Source: Lederbergia galactosidilytica (GTDB lineage: Bacteria; Bacillota; Bacilli; Bacillales; Bacillaceae_C). Taken from it: a stretch of 64,000 bases of DNA. Position numbers and translations under genes: made by a program. The notes beneath the pieces were generated by a model, which was given only the letters and a program-made list of their open reading frames with translations, had not been told where the DNA came from and made no database searches. This document shows positions 30,655 through 40,631 of this stretch, piece by piece. Where the stretch lies: assembly GCF_017873565.1 (NCBI RefSeq), contig NZ_JAGGKH010000001.1, forward strand, positions 400,253-464,252. Direction: 5' to 3'. How positions within the stretch are numbered: the stretch's first letter is position 1; each line of letters opens with the position of its first letter.

Positions 30655-31536
30655 CTAATCCTTCAACCCAGAAGTCGCCATGGTTTGCATGACACTACTT
30701 TGAGAGATAATAAAGAGTGTAATCGGTACAATCATTAATAACAGTGCTACTGCTGCACCAACTCCTGCCCTCGCAATCCCGCCTTCTGAAATCTGACCAA
30801 GTGCATAGTGTAGCGTTTTCAAATTCTCACTGTAAATAAAGCTGCCTCCATCTGTTCCCCATAGGGCGGGAAATTGCAAAATTAAAAGTGTTAGCCATGC
30901 AGGTCTTACATTCGGCATAACAATACTCCAAAAAATCCGATATTCACTTGCTCCGTCTATTTTTGCCGCCTCTAATATTGAATCGGGAATCTGCTCCATA
31001 AATTGTTTCATCAGAAACAGGCCTAATGGAAATGCCAAAGATGGAACAATAATCGAAGCATGTGTATTTATCCAGCCTAACCAGGACATCACCATGTAGT
31101 TAGGTATTGCTGTTACGTGTCCAGAAAACATCAGTGCTAAGATAACAATATTAAATAATGTTTTTGATCCATAGAAACGATATTTCGCTAATGGATATGC
31201 TGCGGCAGAAGCTAATAATATATGACCAATAGTTCCGACTAAAGTAATTAATAAAGTATTCACGATATAGCGGGATAACGGTACCCAAGAATCCCCCATT
31301 AAGGCGAAGAGATCAAAAAAATTATCTAAAGTTGGATTTTTGACGAAGAAACGTGGCGGAAATATAAATATCTCATCCAATGGCTTAAACGCATTATTCA
31401 CAGCATAAATCAATGGTAAAGCCATAAAGGAGCCGAATAACGCTAAAAGTACAAACAGGAAAAAGCTAACGGCAAAAGAGCGATTCAACTTTTTCTGCTT
31501 GATGAAAAATCTTCGTAACTTTATCACCAACCTCAC
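30655..31536 (-). CDS. Carbohydrate ABC permease, MalG type
   Basis: 293 aa, six membrane segments. EAA loop LEAAKIDGASEYRIF about residue 195. The GTG start overlaps the TGA stop of the MalF-type gene upstream (31533), so translation is coupled. A CUT1 inner subunit. With the neighbour at 31533-32489 it forms the first permease pair of the operon, in addition to the second pair at 24-26 kb. Confidence 0.9.
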   Translation of the reverse strand: MRLVIKLRRFFIKQKKLNRSFAVSFFLFVLLALFGSFMALPLIYAVNNAFKPLDEIFIFPPRFFVKNPTLDNFFDLFALMGDSWVPLSRYIVNTLLITLVGTIGHILLASAAAYPLAKYRFYGSKTLFNIVILALMFSGHVTAIPNYMVMSWLGWINTHASIIVPSLAFPLGLFLMKQFMEQIPDSILEAAKIDGASEYRIFWSIVMPNVRPAWLTLLILQFPALWGTDGGSFIYSENLKTLHYALGQISEGGIARAGVGAAVALLLMIVPITLFIISQSSVMQTMATSGLKD

Positions 31537-32489
31537 TCACCAATCTTTCTTAATAATTTCTGTGTTAGTAGGTTTGTTCCGATCATAAGGCTGAATAATA
31601 CTGTAGCTATGGCGGATGAGTATCCCATTTCAAAGCGAATTGTCCCGTAGTCCATCAAATGTGTGACGATTGTATGAGCAGCATAGTTTACACTTGGAAA
31701 ACCAGCTAATGCAATCGCGATATCGGCCACCGCAAAGGATTGCGTAATTTGCAACACAGCACCAAACATTAATTGCGGACGCATAGATGGCAATGTAATA
31801 AACCATAGTTCTTGCCATCTATTTTTAATCCCATCCACTGCACCAGCTTCTATAAGTGTCTTATCAATTGTTTGCAGCCCTGCAATAAAGGCTAAAAAGC
31901 TCGTTCCTAGACTTAACCAAAGTTGGACAATGATCACGATAGTTAATATATATTTCTCATCACTTAACCATTGTATCGGCTCGAGTATAAAACCAAGCTT
32001 CATTAATATTCCATTTAAATAGCCGTAACTATCACCAGAAAATACAATTAACCAAATGAAAAATATATTCCCGGATATGGAAGGTGCATAGAATATAAGT
32101 GTCATAAATGCACGGATCTTCGGAGAGAGTTCATTTATAATCCAAGCAAATATGAAACAGGCAATATAACTAACTGGTCCAGTAATGGCGGCAAATAAGA
32201 AAGTGTTTTTTAACGAAATTAAAAAGATATCGTCATTTAAAAATAGTCTCGAATAATTTTGCCAACCAACAAATCTGGGAAATTCAAGCATATTAAAATA
32301 AAAGAAACTTAAACCAAGTGAAATGACAACAGGGATAACCGTAAAGGCAAAGAATATTATCATATATGGCGCCATTAAAATATAATAATGTTTATCTCGC
32401 TTAACCTTTGATACGACATGAGCCCATCTCGATTTTTTCCTCGGTTTGATAGAGCCTTGTATGGGTTGGGTTGTCGATTCAGCATGCAT
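31533..32489 (-). CDS. Carbohydrate ABC permease, MalF type
   Basis: 318 aa, six membrane segments, EAA-type loop IEAGAVDGIKNRWQELW about residue 237. The basic N-terminus (KPRKKSRWAHVVSKVKRDKHY) is cytoplasmic. GGAGGTAG precedes the ATG. It starts 16 bp after the end of the large solute-binding protein gene (32506), which is therefore the most likely binding partner. Confidence 0.9.
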   Translation of the reverse strand: MHAESTTQPIQGSIKPRKKSRWAHVVSKVKRDKHYYILMAPYMIIFFAFTVIPVVISLGLSFFYFNMLEFPRFVGWQNYSRLFLNDDIFLISLKNTFLFAAITGPVSYIACFIFAWIINELSPKIRAFMTLIFYAPSISGNIFFIWLIVFSGDSYGYLNGILMKLGFILEPIQWLSDEKYILTIVIIVQLWLSLGTSFLAFIAGLQTIDKTLIEAGAVDGIKNRWQELWFITLPSMRPQLMFGAVLQITQSFAVADIAIALAGFPSVNYAAHTIVTHLMDYGTIRFEMGYSSAIATVLFSLMIGTNLLTQKLLRKIGE

Positions 32490-32505
32490 CGGCTTCTACC
32501 TCCAA

Positions 32506-35400
32506 TTAGTAGGATAAATTAAACTCTTTGCGTTTAATTTCTATCTCATCATTAATATAGATAATATAATCATTTAACGCTTCACGCGGATTCTCATTGT
32601 TATTGACAACTTTTCTAAAAGCATTATCCAAATGGCGACCGGTAAAATACCCACCTGGCACTTGTGGGATACCATCTACCCATTGCCATTGTCTTTTTAA
32701 TTTTTGATAGTCCGTTACTGGCCAAGGCAGTTCCTCCAAAGCCTCCATGTTAGCGGTTGGATAACGAGCGGCTTCCCCCATTAGACCTTCCATTTCACGT
32801 CCATATTGAATTTGCGTTTCCTTAGAAGTCCACCATTTCATATATTCCCATGCTAACTCCTTGCTCTCCGAGTTTTCCAACATCACAACAGCAGATGTAG
32901 AACTTGCCACTTGATGGTTTACACTACCGTCTTCTTCCTCCGTTCCCGGAACAACAGTAAAATCCCATTGTTTACGTATTTCGGGAGCCATTACAGTCAA
33001 TAAATTATATGTTGTATAATCAGCAATTCCAATTGGCATTTCCCCTACCCGAAAACGATTGGCGAAATCTGCTTGAAGGGGAAATTTATAATTAGTATAG
33101 AATTGTGTCCAAGTCTTAAATACATCCATCGCAATCTCCGAATCAAGTGCACTTTTCGTGTCCTGATCGCGATAGAATTTACCATTGTTTTGATAAAGCA
33201 GCATAGCAAACGTTGGATTCGGCTCTAACGTTACATTATCTGCTCCACTTTCTAACGGTAAATAAAACTCCATATTGTGTTTTTGTAGAACTGAAATCAT
33301 ATTGTATACTTCCTGCCATGTTTCAGGCGGAGTTAATTCTAACTCTTCTAAAATGTCTTTGCGGTAGAATAGCATAGGAAAGGTTTGCTGTTCTGGTAAG
33401 GCATATACTCCGTTATTATAGCGATATGGTACAAGGGCACTGTCTCGAAAACGCGTGCTCACTTCTTCATAATCTGCAAACTGAGTTAAATCTGCTGCTG
33501 CATTCCGCATCGCATAATTTATTGGTACATCCTCACCTATTTGCATAGCTACATCTGGTCCCTCATTGGCCAAAGTAGCAGGCAAAAGAATATCCCCTGG
33601 AACTAGTCGCAAATTAACAGAGATTCCTGTTTGCCTTGTAAATGAATCATCAATAAGTCGTTTCATAACCTGCGCCTGGTCTCTTCCTGTTGTAATCCAG
33701 ACAGTGATGAATTGGTCATTTTCTTCCACATTACCAATACTGTCATAATCTTCAGTATAAGAGGCAAAGAGCCCTCCGACCTCATGTTTCATCTTCGCAA
33801 TAATATTTGCCTGGGGCTTAGGCAATTGGACATCAGGTGATGATATGATTAAATAATCTAAAGTTAACGGTTGCTCTTTCACTGTTAATATCCACGTACC
33901 AAGACCGCCCACATTAACCTTAAATGTATCTAAACGGTTGGCAATCGTATCGGGACGTTTTACCATGTCTCTTAGTTGTCGGACAATCGAGTGAAGAGCT
34001 GCTACTTTATCACTGCGTTCTCCCGTCATTTCTTCCATATACTTAGCGACACTCTCAATTATTTCAGCCTGCTCTGCAAAATTATCAATTAAATTTGGAA
34101 TACGCTTCTCTAATTGATAATCACGATAAGGATCAGGTGAATTTGAGGTAATCATTAATATTTGGCGATACATTTCATTCAACTGAAGCACACTGGACTC
34201 AATTGTTCTTAATAAAGGGGCGATTTCTCCCATTGTCACTTGCATTCGGATAGTATGCTTGCCTTCACTTAAATGAAAAAGATATGGATCATCATTACCT
34301 AGCACATCCATTTGCCAATCTATACTATAGTTAAACCGCAAGCGTTTCATCTCTTCAAATGGATACTTTCCATCTATCATAAGATCGCGCGTTGCATACA
34401 CGCCCCTTAATTGATCTTGTTTATGTTTTAATGCAATTTGGTAGAGACCTTCTTCCTCCACCTCGAATTCCCATTCAATCCATTGTCCAGGTATTTTCCA
34501 ATTTACCCCACCAATGGTATTCACTCTAAGCTTAGATACGTGATAAGGCTCAACTGTTGGACTAGAACGATCCTGCAATGGATAAAGGGTAGGAGAAGAT
34601 TTATACGTCGCTTCTTCAGCTTGAATAAGGATGGATTGCCCGGTAGTAGTCTTATACTCTTCTTTATACTGGTTACTTACTTCTTCGTAAGTCTGTAGCT
34701 CTTGTTCTTGATATAATTCAATATAATCAATCGCCATAGGCTCACGTAAAGCTTTAAACGTAAGCTCCTGCTCACCACTTTCAAAAAAGAACAAATATGG
34801 ATCCTCATAGTAACCGTCACTACTTACAAAAGAAGCTGTTTGCCAAAAGGGCTTCTCTACCTGTCTTGGCGTCATATCATTGCCTCGATCATCGCGCAAG
34901 ATTTCGTCTTCAGCATTCCCCCATGTTCGATCAAAAAGTAAAAGGTCTGCTCCATCAAAAGGTATCTCTTGATTAATATAGAACTCTCTCTGGATCGCCG
35001 AGCTTTTCCCTTCTATTGGGTAATAATGTATTCGTATGTTATAAAGTCCTGTTTCCGGGATCTCAGCCTTCCAAGTTATAGAACCTGATTCCGGTGTAAT
35101 GATTGATTCACCTTCTAATCCCTCTAGTTGTTTAACAACTTCAAAACCATCGCCTTCAACATGACTAAAATTTTCCCCTTCAACGCGAATTGTCTTATTA
35201 GGCCTTCCCTTAGACGCATACATCTCTACATAATGTTCATAATCACCTTCATTATTTTGGTTCGTGACAGCTTCAAAGTTATTCCCTGCATATGCTCTAT
35301 TAGATCCCAAGGAGTTTAGTAGAGTTGAGGCTAAGATGAATAATAAGATTACAATCAGACCTAAGAAAAGACTTATACTTGTTCCTTTTACACTTCTCAC
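32506..35400 (-). CDS. Large solute-binding protein with N-terminal sugar-binding-like domains
   Basis: 964 aa, about twice the normal size. GTG start preceded by GGGAGGAAG. An N-terminal hydrophobic segment (residues ~8-35) is a signal or anchor without a lipobox. Residues ~55-235 and ~255-400 look like two related beta-sandwich modules: both have GLYNIRIHYYP / GLYQIALKHKQ and HTIRMQV-type edges, resembling CBM35/CBM6-like folds. A helical linker (~405-520) follows. Residues ~565-955 are a family 1 solute-binding domain (FPMLFYRKDILEELELTPPETW, WEYMKWWTS). First gene of the operon ending at 22471. The carbohydrate modules may hold the polymer near the receptor. Confidence 0.82.
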   Translation of the reverse strand: MRSVKGTSISLFLGLIVILLFILASTLLNSLGSNRAYAGNNFEAVTNQNNEGDYEHYVEMYASKGRPNKTIRVEGENFSHVEGDGFEVVKQLEGLEGESIITPESGSITWKAEIPETGLYNIRIHYYPIEGKSSAIQREFYINQEIPFDGADLLLFDRTWGNAEDEILRDDRGNDMTPRQVEKPFWQTASFVSSDGYYEDPYLFFFESGEQELTFKALREPMAIDYIELYQEQELQTYEEVSNQYKEEYKTTTGQSILIQAEEATYKSSPTLYPLQDRSSPTVEPYHVSKLRVNTIGGVNWKIPGQWIEWEFEVEEEGLYQIALKHKQDQLRGVYATRDLMIDGKYPFEEMKRLRFNYSIDWQMDVLGNDDPYLFHLSEGKHTIRMQVTMGEIAPLLRTIESSVLQLNEMYRQILMITSNSPDPYRDYQLEKRIPNLIDNFAEQAEIIESVAKYMEEMTGERSDKVAALHSIVRQLRDMVKRPDTIANRLDTFKVNVGGLGTWILTVKEQPLTLDYLIISSPDVQLPKPQANIIAKMKHEVGGLFASYTEDYDSIGNVEENDQFITVWITTGRDQAQVMKRLIDDSFTRQTGISVNLRLVPGDILLPATLANEGPDVAMQIGEDVPINYAMRNAAADLTQFADYEEVSTRFRDSALVPYRYNNGVYALPEQQTFPMLFYRKDILEELELTPPETWQEVYNMISVLQKHNMEFYLPLESGADNVTLEPNPTFAMLLYQNNGKFYRDQDTKSALDSEIAMDVFKTWTQFYTNYKFPLQADFANRFRVGEMPIGIADYTTYNLLTVMAPEIRKQWDFTVVPGTEEEDGSVNHQVASSTSAVVMLENSESKELAWEYMKWWTSKETQIQYGREMEGLMGEAARYPTANMEALEELPWPVTDYQKLKRQWQWVDGIPQVPGGYFTGRHLDNAFRKVVNNNENPREALNDYIIYINDEIEIKRKEFNLSY

Positions 35401-35481
35401 TTGTTCTTCCCTCCTTGCAAATCAAGAGTTTAATCATGAACAGTCACCATAAATACCAACTGGTGACTGTTCCATTTAAGC

Positions 35482-36849
35482 CTATTGGCCATAAATTTCA
35501 TCAATTGCTGTCTGAAATGGTGTCTTATATTTTTCAATAACAGTTGATATAGATGTTCCATTATTCAACTCATCTAGCAATTCATAGTAAGGTAAAGACG
35601 GGAATGTATTATGATCCAGTACCACCATACCGTCACTAGCCATTACAGCATTTTCAATATCAGATTCATTTGTCAGGTTACTTTCCAAGGTCGCCTGTAA
35701 TGAATAATCATACATGGATTCAATATCGTTAATTTTTTCCCATATATACAATAATTGTTCAGGATTTTCAGTAGCTTTTGGAATTGTTAATGCTTGAAAC
35801 AGAGCTTCGCCAGTATGATATGCTGTTGCGCTAGGCCCCTTCGGGAATGGCAAGAAACCGATATCATAATCTTCCATATCTGTTTTAATGTCTCCATATT
35901 CATAGAATGCGCCAACATACATCAATGTGTTCCCTTGGCGGAAAAATTGAGCCGGCTCAGTCCAATCTCCTCCCTCATTTGGGCGGAAGATTTCCTCTGT
36001 AGCTAATTTCGAAACAAAATTTAACGCCTCTTTTGTTTTTGAATCTTCCAAGTTTTGTTGATTACCCTTCGTCAATTCTGCTTCATTAGAATATAAAGCT
36101 TGTTCTAGTAAACCACCTTGTGCAAGCCCCCAAACATCTAACTTGCCATCATTATTTGTATCTCTATTCGCTTCTTTTGCTACTTTCATAAAGGTATCCC
36201 AGTTCCAGCTATCATCGTCTACATAATCCTGCGGATCCTGCATACCGAGCTGATCCATAAGCGTACGATTATACATTATACCGGCAACAAAGTTAGATTG
36301 ATCTTCAGTAAATCCATATCCTTTTCCCTCATATTGCATAAATTCATTGGTTACCTTTTGATTAAAAGCATTAGGATTCTTTGTATATTCATCGATTGGC
36401 CATAGTAAATCTTGCTTTACTAATACAGGTATACTATATGTTTTACCTAGACGAACAATATCTCCAATTGGCTCACCAGCTGTTAAAGAAGCAACAACTT
36501 TTTCTTCATATTCACCATAGTCAATAAACACATACTCAATATCGAAGTTATGTTTTTCCATTAAGGCATCTAGGTTTTCCTTTTTTTGAATATTATCTGG
36601 ATTATCTTCAGGTATTGTCATATCCCACCAAGATACAACTTTAATTGTCCTGCCTCCCATGTCAAAATCCATTTCAGGTGTTTGATAATAGTCGGCGCTT
36701 TCAGACACAACATTTTCATCCCCATCATTGTTCTCGTTTACAGATTGACCTTCTTCTTTTGAGGCATTTTCTGCCCTTCCATTACAGGCAGCCAATAACA
36801 GAAGAAGTAAAACGGTTAACATAGTGGGCAATATTTTTTTAAATTGCAC
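35482..36849 (-). CDS. Solute-binding lipoprotein (paralogue 1 of a pair)
   Basis: 455 aa, GTG start after GGGGGAAAAAGA. Signal peptide ends LLAAC (Cys about 22), then an acidic Ser/Asn/Asp-rich linker and a family 1 binding protein domain beginning YQTPEMDFDMGG. About 60 percent like the product at 38942-40303 by eye; both share YNRTLMDQLG/YNRTLMDSLG and DIGFLPFPKGPSA. It is 81 bp upstream of the large solute-binding gene and could lead the same operon. A cre-like box is about 40 bp upstream of the start. It probably belongs to the permeases downstream. Confidence 0.88.
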   Translation of the reverse strand: MQFKKILPTMLTVLLLLLLAACNGRAENASKEEGQSVNENNDGDENVVSESADYYQTPEMDFDMGGRTIKVVSWWDMTIPEDNPDNIQKKENLDALMEKHNFDIEYVFIDYGEYEEKVVASLTAGEPIGDIVRLGKTYSIPVLVKQDLLWPIDEYTKNPNAFNQKVTNEFMQYEGKGYGFTEDQSNFVAGIMYNRTLMDQLGMQDPQDYVDDDSWNWDTFMKVAKEANRDTNNDGKLDVWGLAQGGLLEQALYSNEAELTKGNQQNLEDSKTKEALNFVSKLATEEIFRPNEGGDWTEPAQFFRQGNTLMYVGAFYEYGDIKTDMEDYDIGFLPFPKGPSATAYHTGEALFQALTIPKATENPEQLLYIWEKINDIESMYDYSLQATLESNLTNESDIENAVMASDGMVVLDHNTFPSLPYYELLDELNNGTSISTVIEKYKTPFQTAIDEIYGQ

Positions 36850-36884
36850 TCTTTTTCCCCCTTTTCATATTGATACTCCAGTAA

Positions 36885-36899
36885 GTATAGCGCTTTCAC
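36885..36899. promoter_or_regulatory. Cre-like box
   Basis: The minus strand reads GTGAAAGCGCTATAC, matching the cre consensus except at positions 1 and 14. The core TGAAAGCGCT is identical to strong natural cre sites. Lies about 36 bp upstream of the solute-binding protein start. Confidence 0.5.
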
Positions 36900-37035
36900 A
36901 AATACCCCAACAACCTGTCTATATGTAGTTTTATACCTGCTAAATTATAGATGTCTCTATATTTTGACAATTCCCTCTGTTTGATAACATCATAGATTTA
37001 AAAAATATTGCTGTATAATAAAAATTACTTCATGA

Positions 37036-37066
37036 CAAAACCCCTTTACATATACTTGTAAAGGGG
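37036..37066 (-). terminator. Intrinsic terminator after GH43 gene
   Basis: CCCCTTTAC pairs with GTAAAGGGG over an 8-base loop; on the minus strand TTTTG follows. It ends the GH43 gene at 37082. Confidence 0.7.
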
Positions 37067-37081
37067 TACATAAATACATAC

Positions 37082-38689
37082 CTATTTTTCGAATCTCCAA
37101 TAATCAATTTTAAATAATTCCTTATCTGTTGCTCCCCTAAACACAAAATACAAATCTTGAATATCCGTTGCATCTGTTACTGTTTGTTCAAATTCAATGT
37201 ATTCATTCAACTTTGAATGCCCCCGCGCTGGTATAACTAATTGGCCAATTAACACTCCTTCTGGACTATTGAGACGCAGCTCAATATAGCCTTCTACATT
37301 ACCTGGCAGAACGGAAATTTTAAAGTTTCGCGCACCATCGCTTCCAAAATCAACTTGCGATATAGCAACCCAATCTCCATCATGCAGTTCGGATAGCACT
37401 CTATTTGCTAATGAATTTATTGCCATTTCATTGGGTGCTAACGGCTCTGTAGTAACTCCTGCCTGCCATCCAATTGTTTCTGCTTCGACACGCTTATAAG
37501 GGCTTAATGCATGGATTTGTGAAACACCTTTATAATCTGCAACTATTTCCTTAATAGTACCATCTTCATTTAAAAATACGTTATTTAAATGTGTAGATCG
37601 ATAGCCATTCGCTATATTCATTGATTTTGCCAATGTTTGTGCATGATAGGCAATATATAGTTGGTTGTAAAATTCAAAAATAACATGATGATTATTGCCC
37701 CCGATGCCAAAAAAATGACCCGGATTTTTTAAAATCGTCCCCATATATTTCCAAGGCCCGATTGGTGTATCACTAACCATATATGCAATTTCACCTGCCG
37801 GAGGGCTTCCTTCAGGACGCTCCCCGTTAAAAAAGTTGGAACAATAGGTATAGTAATATTTACCATTCAACCTATTGATTCCAGCATTTTCAAACATGAA
37901 CGGAGCAGGAATGATGGCAGGCTCTCCAACCAAGCTGATCATATCCTCACCTAGTTCAATAACACGGGAGGTATTTGGCATTTCGTCTCGTCCATCTGGT
38001 ACACCGCCTCCATAGTAAAGGTAACCCTTTCCATCAGCATCTACGAGCACAGCGGGATCAAACAACCAAGTAACCCCTTCCGCTTCTTTGTCTGTTCTAT
38101 CAATTAATGCTCGCCCAATGGGGTCCACCCAAGGCCCTAATGGACTATCACTTGTTAGTACACCTATTCCACTTGCGTTATTAGCAAAATATAAAAAGAA
38201 TTTATCTTTACCATTTATTTTTTTATGTGTTACTGCTGGTGCCCATGATTGTGTAGCCCATTTTGCAACCCCCTCTGGACCAGCAACATTAATAAATCCA
38301 TGATCTGTCCAATTCATTAAATCGGCCGATGAAATAACAGATAACTTATTAATGGAGCCGTACGTATTATCTAGAACATTCCCTTCCTCATCATGTTCTA
38401 GTTCATCAGCAGTCATGTACAAATACACACGATTTTCAAATACGAGTGCATATGGGTCTGCGCCAAATTTATGTGATACAAGGGGATTTCCATTCGAAAC
38501 TTCTTTTCCAATTGCAGCTGTTGGCAAGGTGTTCTTTACCGTAGGTTCTTTTACTTCATTATTCATCTTATTGCTCAACTCCTGTTTTTGTCCTTCTGTA
38601 TCAGGCGATATACTATTATTAATTATTAAAAATAGTATCACTAGCAATATCCCTGTTATAAAATAAAAGCTGGTTAGATTTCTTCTTAT
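37082..38689 (-). CDS. GH43 arabinofuranosidase with CBM6-like domain
   Basis: The frame is open from TTG 38647, but no ribosome site precedes that codon. GAGGTG at 38699-38704 is well placed for an ATA codon at 38689, which would add RRNLTSFYFITGI and make a complete signal anchor; I extend the gene there with reservation. GH43 propeller about residues 45-400: base Asp in KFGADPYALVF, second Asp in WLFDPAVLVD and acid Glu in FMFENAGI; HHVIF is near the calcium site. The C-terminal ~130 residues (from KRVEAETIGW) match CBM6, as in XynD-type arabinoxylan arabinofuranohydrolases. Probably exported and membrane-anchored, removing arabinose side chains. Confidence 0.82.
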   Translation of the reverse strand: MRRNLTSFYFITGILLVILFLIINNSISPDTEGQKQELSNKMNNEVKEPTVKNTLPTAAIGKEVSNGNPLVSHKFGADPYALVFENRVYLYMTADELEHDEEGNVLDNTYGSINKLSVISSADLMNWTDHGFINVAGPEGVAKWATQSWAPAVTHKKINGKDKFFLYFANNASGIGVLTSDSPLGPWVDPIGRALIDRTDKEAEGVTWLFDPAVLVDADGKGYLYYGGGVPDGRDEMPNTSRVIELGEDMISLVGEPAIIPAPFMFENAGINRLNGKYYYTYCSNFFNGERPEGSPPAGEIAYMVSDTPIGPWKYMGTILKNPGHFFGIGGNNHHVIFEFYNQLYIAYHAQTLAKSMNIANGYRSTHLNNVFLNEDGTIKEIVADYKGVSQIHALSPYKRVEAETIGWQAGVTTEPLAPNEMAINSLANRVLSELHDGDWVAISQVDFGSDGARNFKISVLPGNVEGYIELRLNSPEGVLIGQLVIPARGHSKLNEYIEFEQTVTDATDIQDLYFVFRGATDKELFKIDYWRFEK

Positions 38690-38698
38690 TTTGCATCA

Positions 38699-38727
38699 CC
38701 TCTTTAAATTCTCTATTAGTAAAGAGG
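38699..38727 (-). promoter_or_regulatory. Hairpin covering the ribosome site of the GH43 gene
   Basis: On the minus strand CCTCTTTA pairs perfectly with TAAAGAGG, the latter being the ribosome-binding site for the gene at 38689. No U-run follows, so it is not an obvious terminator. It could limit translation unless unfolded. Confidence 0.4.
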
Positions 38728-38941
38728 TTAACGCCTCTATACGAGACCTTAAGCTAGCCGCTAGATGAGCGTTGAGTTGGCCATTAAACTTTTACTCACA
38801 TCTTCCGGGCTTTTGCCGCCTCTTATTTATTATTGGAAACTTCAATTATGTGTTTGCTTAATATTCACAAAAATTAAATACTTAAAATTCTTAGTTAGCT
38901 GCCTTAAAAAAGATCTAAAGGGCACTTTTTACTATTATAGA

Positions 38942-40303
38942 CTATTGCTTCCATACCTCATCAATGGCAGATTGGAATGGCTCTTTGTATTTTTCAACAA
39001 CAGTCGTAACAGAAGTGCCTTCTAGAATCTCGCCCTGAAAATCGTAGAAAGGCAAGTTTGGATATGCATCCTCTTTATCTATGACATTTATAGTCTCTCC
39101 AGCCATTTTTGCATTCTCAATATCCTCTTCATTACTGAAAAGCGTTTCAAATGTATTTTGTTGTGGATAGTCATAAATCGATTCGATATCATTCATTTTT
39201 TCGTAGATGTAAAGCAATTGCTCAGGATGTTCAACAGTTTTAGGTATTGTTAAGTAATTTGGGATTGTGTTATGCGAGGAATATCCTTTTGCACTTGGAC
39301 CTTTTGGAAATGGTAGAAATCCAATATCATAGTCTGGCATATCCTCGTTAAAAGAATTCATCTCATAATCACTACCAGCGTACATCAACGTATTGCCTTC
39401 ACGAAAAAATTGTGCAGGTTCAGTCCAATCTCCGCCTTCCGTAGGTCTAGCAACGTCCTCTGTTGCGAGTTGAGATAAAAAGTTCAAAGCTTCAATCGTT
39501 TTTTGATCCTCAAGATTTTGCTTATTCTCAACAGCTAGATTTGCGTCATTCGCAGCCAAAGCTTGAACTAGAAGCGAAGCAGTAGCAAGCCCCCATGTAT
39601 CGAGTTTACCATCATTATTTGTATCTTTATTCGCCTTCTTAGCTACTTCAATAAATGTCTCCCAATTCCAATTATCCTCGTTCACATACCCCTGTATAGG
39701 GCTTATACCCAAACTATCCATCAAGGTACGATTATAGAAAATACCAGATGAGGCTCCCAAAATACCAGCTCGAAATCCATAGCCTTTACCTTCAAACTGA
39801 GAATAATTATCTGTATACTGTTGTAAGAATACATGATCATTATCCGTATATTCATCGACTGACCAAAATAAGTCTTGCTTAGTTAATGTTGGAATCATCC
39901 ATGGTCTAGCGAGTCGGATAATATCACCAATTGGCTGTCCCGCTAATAATGAAGACGTTACTTTATCTGCATACTCAGCATAATCGACAATGACGTATTC
40001 AATTTGAAAATTGTGTTTCTCCATTAATGCATCAAGTTTTTCTTTCTTTTGGATGCTATCGGGATTATCTTCCTGAATGGCTTCATCATACCAAGAAACC
40101 CATTTGATTGTTTTCCCACCCATATCAAAATCCATTTCAGGTGTTTGATAGTAATCCTTTTGCTGTTCTGTCTCATTATCTTGATCCTCTCCACTATCAG
40201 CAGCTCCATTGTTAGGATTGCTATTTACAGTACCATTACTGCATGCTGCAAAAACAAACAATAAAAAACATAACAGCAAAAATAAAAATTTACTTTTTTT
40301 CAA
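38942..40303 (-). CDS. Solute-binding lipoprotein (paralogue 2 of a pair)
   Basis: 453 aa, TTG start after GGGGGGAAATAA. Signal peptide ends FAAC (Cys about 21) followed by a low-complexity Asn/Asp-rich linker. Family 1 binding domain from YQTPEMDFDMGG, closely related to the product at 35482-36849. Ends about 250 bp before the GH43 gene; no permease adjacent. A good cre box lies about 40 bp upstream. The duplication of this receptor around a GH43 enzyme suggests the pair bind variants of the enzyme's products. Confidence 0.88.
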   Translation of the reverse strand: MKKSKFLFLLLCFLLFVFAACSNGTVNSNPNNGAADSGEDQDNETEQQKDYYQTPEMDFDMGGKTIKWVSWYDEAIQEDNPDSIQKKEKLDALMEKHNFQIEYVIVDYAEYADKVTSSLLAGQPIGDIIRLARPWMIPTLTKQDLFWSVDEYTDNDHVFLQQYTDNYSQFEGKGYGFRAGILGASSGIFYNRTLMDSLGISPIQGYVNEDNWNWETFIEVAKKANKDTNNDGKLDTWGLATASLLVQALAANDANLAVENKQNLEDQKTIEALNFLSQLATEDVARPTEGGDWTEPAQFFREGNTLMYAGSDYEMNSFNEDMPDYDIGFLPFPKGPSAKGYSSHNTIPNYLTIPKTVEHPEQLLYIYEKMNDIESIYDYPQQNTFETLFSNEEDIENAKMAGETINVIDKEDAYPNLPFYDFQGEILEGTSVTTVVEKYKEPFQSAIDEVWKQ

Positions 40304-40339
40304 TTATTTCCCCCCCTATAATACTACGATCAACCATAA

Positions 40340-40354
40340 TGTTAACGCTCTCAT
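40340..40354. promoter_or_regulatory. CcpA cre box
   Basis: Minus strand ATGAGAGCGTTAACA matches the cre consensus at all but position 5. Located about 37 bp upstream of the start of the gene at 40303. Confidence 0.6.
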
Positions 40355-40631
40355 CGAATACTAACAACCTGTCTATATCTAGAATTTCACCTGTTTAACT
40401 ATAGACTTACTTATTGTCGTATTGCTTTAATTCCTCAACGGTTTTAAGGGGACTTATCATCAATAATTGATAAATTACAATTTACACAACAGTCATTTTT
40501 CTTTCCAAATATTGCTTTCGTCCTTTGTTTTAAATAAAATAAGCAGACCCGCTAACGGCAATTTCGTGATCCTTTAAAAAATTAAATTTAAAGATATTTT
40601 TACCAAGGACCCTTTATTTCACGAGACAAAA

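Noticed and set aside
38765..39025. 86-residue plus-strand frame
   Set aside because: Overlaps the end of the binding-protein gene antisense and an intergenic gap; no ribosome site or recognisable pattern.
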